6,490 nucleotides of DNA from Candidatus Latescibacterota bacterium. Its GTDB lineage: Bacteria; Latescibacterota; UBA2968; GCA-2709665. The notes beneath the pieces are model-generated. The model was not told where the DNA came from and made no database searches. It worked only from the letters and a program-made list of their open reading frames with translations. Within the stretch, counting starts at the first letter, position 1; every line of letters begins with the position of its first letter. Where the stretch lies: positions 1 through 6,490 of the forward strand of contig JASLMQ010000419.1 in NCBI GenBank assembly GCA_030746455.1, read 5' to 3'. Shown one piece after another: positions 6,159 to 6,490 of this stretch. Position numbers and translations under genes: made by a program.

Positions 6159-6162
6159 CTCC
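6159..6162 (-). promoter_or_regulatory. Ribosome binding site of the GNAT gene
   Basis: GGAG on the - strand, 8 nt before the ATG at 6150. It decides between this start and longer in-frame options reaching 6318. Confidence 0.55.
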
Positions 6163-6247
6163 ATTGGGGGTCAGGCCTGATCCAGAGCAAGGTATACCAC
6201 AAAGGACTCGGGGATCTTCATGAAGGCCGAATATCCGTCCAGACCGA

Positions 6248-6282
6248 GTGCCAGAATCGTCCCGAAGGGGCGATTCTGGTGT
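6248..6282. other. Long inverted repeat (13-16 bp stem), unknown role
   Basis: CCAGAATCG (6251-6259) pairs perfectly with CGATTCTGG (6271-6279). The stem continues inward through T6260-G6270 and CCC/GGG to a GAA loop, and outward by G-T wobbles to 6248/6282. Read as + strand RNA, every position pairs; on the - strand the wobbles become mismatches, but a CTTCGG tip forms. No T-run follows on either side. It lies in the non-coding DNA between the GNAT gene and the intron, about 100 nt from its start codon. Confidence 0.55.
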
Positions 6283-6335
6283 ATCGAGGTGCAAGGACCA
6301 CAAATCCCAGAGCCTCAATGCGATAGGGATGCCGA

Positions 6336-6360
6336 GATTCCCGGGCCCCGACCCGGGATC
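6336..6360. other. Palindrome abutting the group II intron 5' end (likely target hairpin)
   Basis: CCCGGG (6340-6345) and CCCGGG (6352-6357) form a 6-bp stem around CCCCGA. GAT (6336-6338) with ATC (6358-6360) lengthens it to 9 bp with one bulged T. The intron-like sequence starts at the very next base. Class C group II introns are known to insert just after terminator-like hairpins, so this is probably the upstream exon target. A plain terminator role is possible, although no T-tract is visible before the insertion. Confidence 0.55.
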
Positions 6361-6490
6361 GTGCGCCTGCGAGCGTACTTGGTCAGAGGGGTGTAAGTCC
6401 CCTTATGGCATACACGCTCCGGCCATTAGTCGACTGCAACTGCGTCGCCGGGAGGCGGGGTGGGGAGCAGCAGGAGGCGAGTAACCAGTC
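6361..6490 (+). mobile_element. Group II intron, 5' end of ribozyme domain I (truncated by window edge)
   Basis: The segment starts GTGCGCC, matching the conserved GUGYG 5' end of group II introns. It then shows the domain I pattern of bacterial introns. AGGGG (6387-6391) and CCCCT (6399-6403) form a hairpin with loop TGTAAGT. GAGCGT (6371-6376) pairs with ACGCTC (6414-6419) and encloses it. Next come TAGTCGACTGCAACTGCGTC (6428-6446 region), a CGCC/GGCG stem (6446-6449, 6454-6457) closed by a GNRA-type GGGA loop, and GGGGAGCAGCAGGAGGCGAG, then GTAACC near the edge. I recognise this order from bacterial intron RNAs; no reverse transcriptase is visible, as it would lie beyond 6490. The adjoining palindrome suggests class C, but the class cannot be settled without domains V-VI. 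Short open frames inside it are not genes. Confidence 0.8.

Noticed and set aside
6191..6198. GGTATACC palindrome as a -10 box for the GNAT gene
   Set aside because: TATACC is a passable -10, but no -35 was found at 16-18 nt upstream (GAAGAT is present instead).
6151..6318. N-terminal extension of the GNAT protein
   Set aside because: The residues look like translated non-coding DNA, the 6248-6282 hairpin lies within it, and a good ribosome binding site and family N-terminus occur at 6150.
6248..6484. 78-codon + strand ORF at the right edge
   Set aside because: It crosses two inverted repeats and the ribozyme-like region; its sequence is explained by RNA structure.

Overview
The window looks like a stretch of chromosome from a GC-rich environmental bacterium. 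The mix of a sialidase-like BNR protein, a HemE-unlike UROD-fold protein, an enolase-superfamily enzyme, an RraA-like aldolase and a beta-lactamase-fold hydrolase on one strand is typical of catabolic islands in uncultivated lineages such as Poribacteria, Latescibacterota and Planctomycetota. That placement comes from gene content alone and is not proven.

Layout. Positions 2-922 hold the C-terminal part of a sialidase-like protein that begins outside the window. A UROD/corrinoid-methyltransferase-fold protein follows at 940-1971, after a 17-nt gap. A 204-nt gap (1972-2175) carries a nested palindromic element flanked by short direct repeats, and a second small perfect hairpin just before the next gene. 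Then come a mandelate racemase/muconate lactonizing enzyme homologue (2176-3411), an RraA/HMG-aldolase-like protein (3454-4212) and a class C beta-lactamase-fold serine hydrolase (4266-5324), all on the + strand with 42-53 nt gaps and clear Shine-Dalgarno sequences. A 32-codon ORF overlaps the end of the hydrolase by ATGA (5321-5419) and may be a gene remnant. The stretch 5420-5628 has no convincing gene. A GNAT acetyltransferase lies convergently on the - strand (5629-6150). Beyond it is non-coding DNA with two strong inverted repeats. The window ends inside what I read as the 5' end of a group II intron, starting at 6361 directly after a palindrome.

How the genes may work together (inference): an enolase-superfamily acid-sugar dehydratase would make a 2-keto-3-deoxy acid, and an RraA-like divalent-metal aldolase would cleave it to pyruvate plus an aldehyde. 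The sialidase-like protein and the serine hydrolase could release or de-esterify the substrate. The role of the UROD-like protein is unknown. The dehydratase homologue has an atypical active site (K-x-H instead of K-x-K, and His-His where the third acidic metal ligand is expected), so its reaction may not be a standard one. No CRISPR array, tRNA, rRNA or toxin-antitoxin locus was seen.
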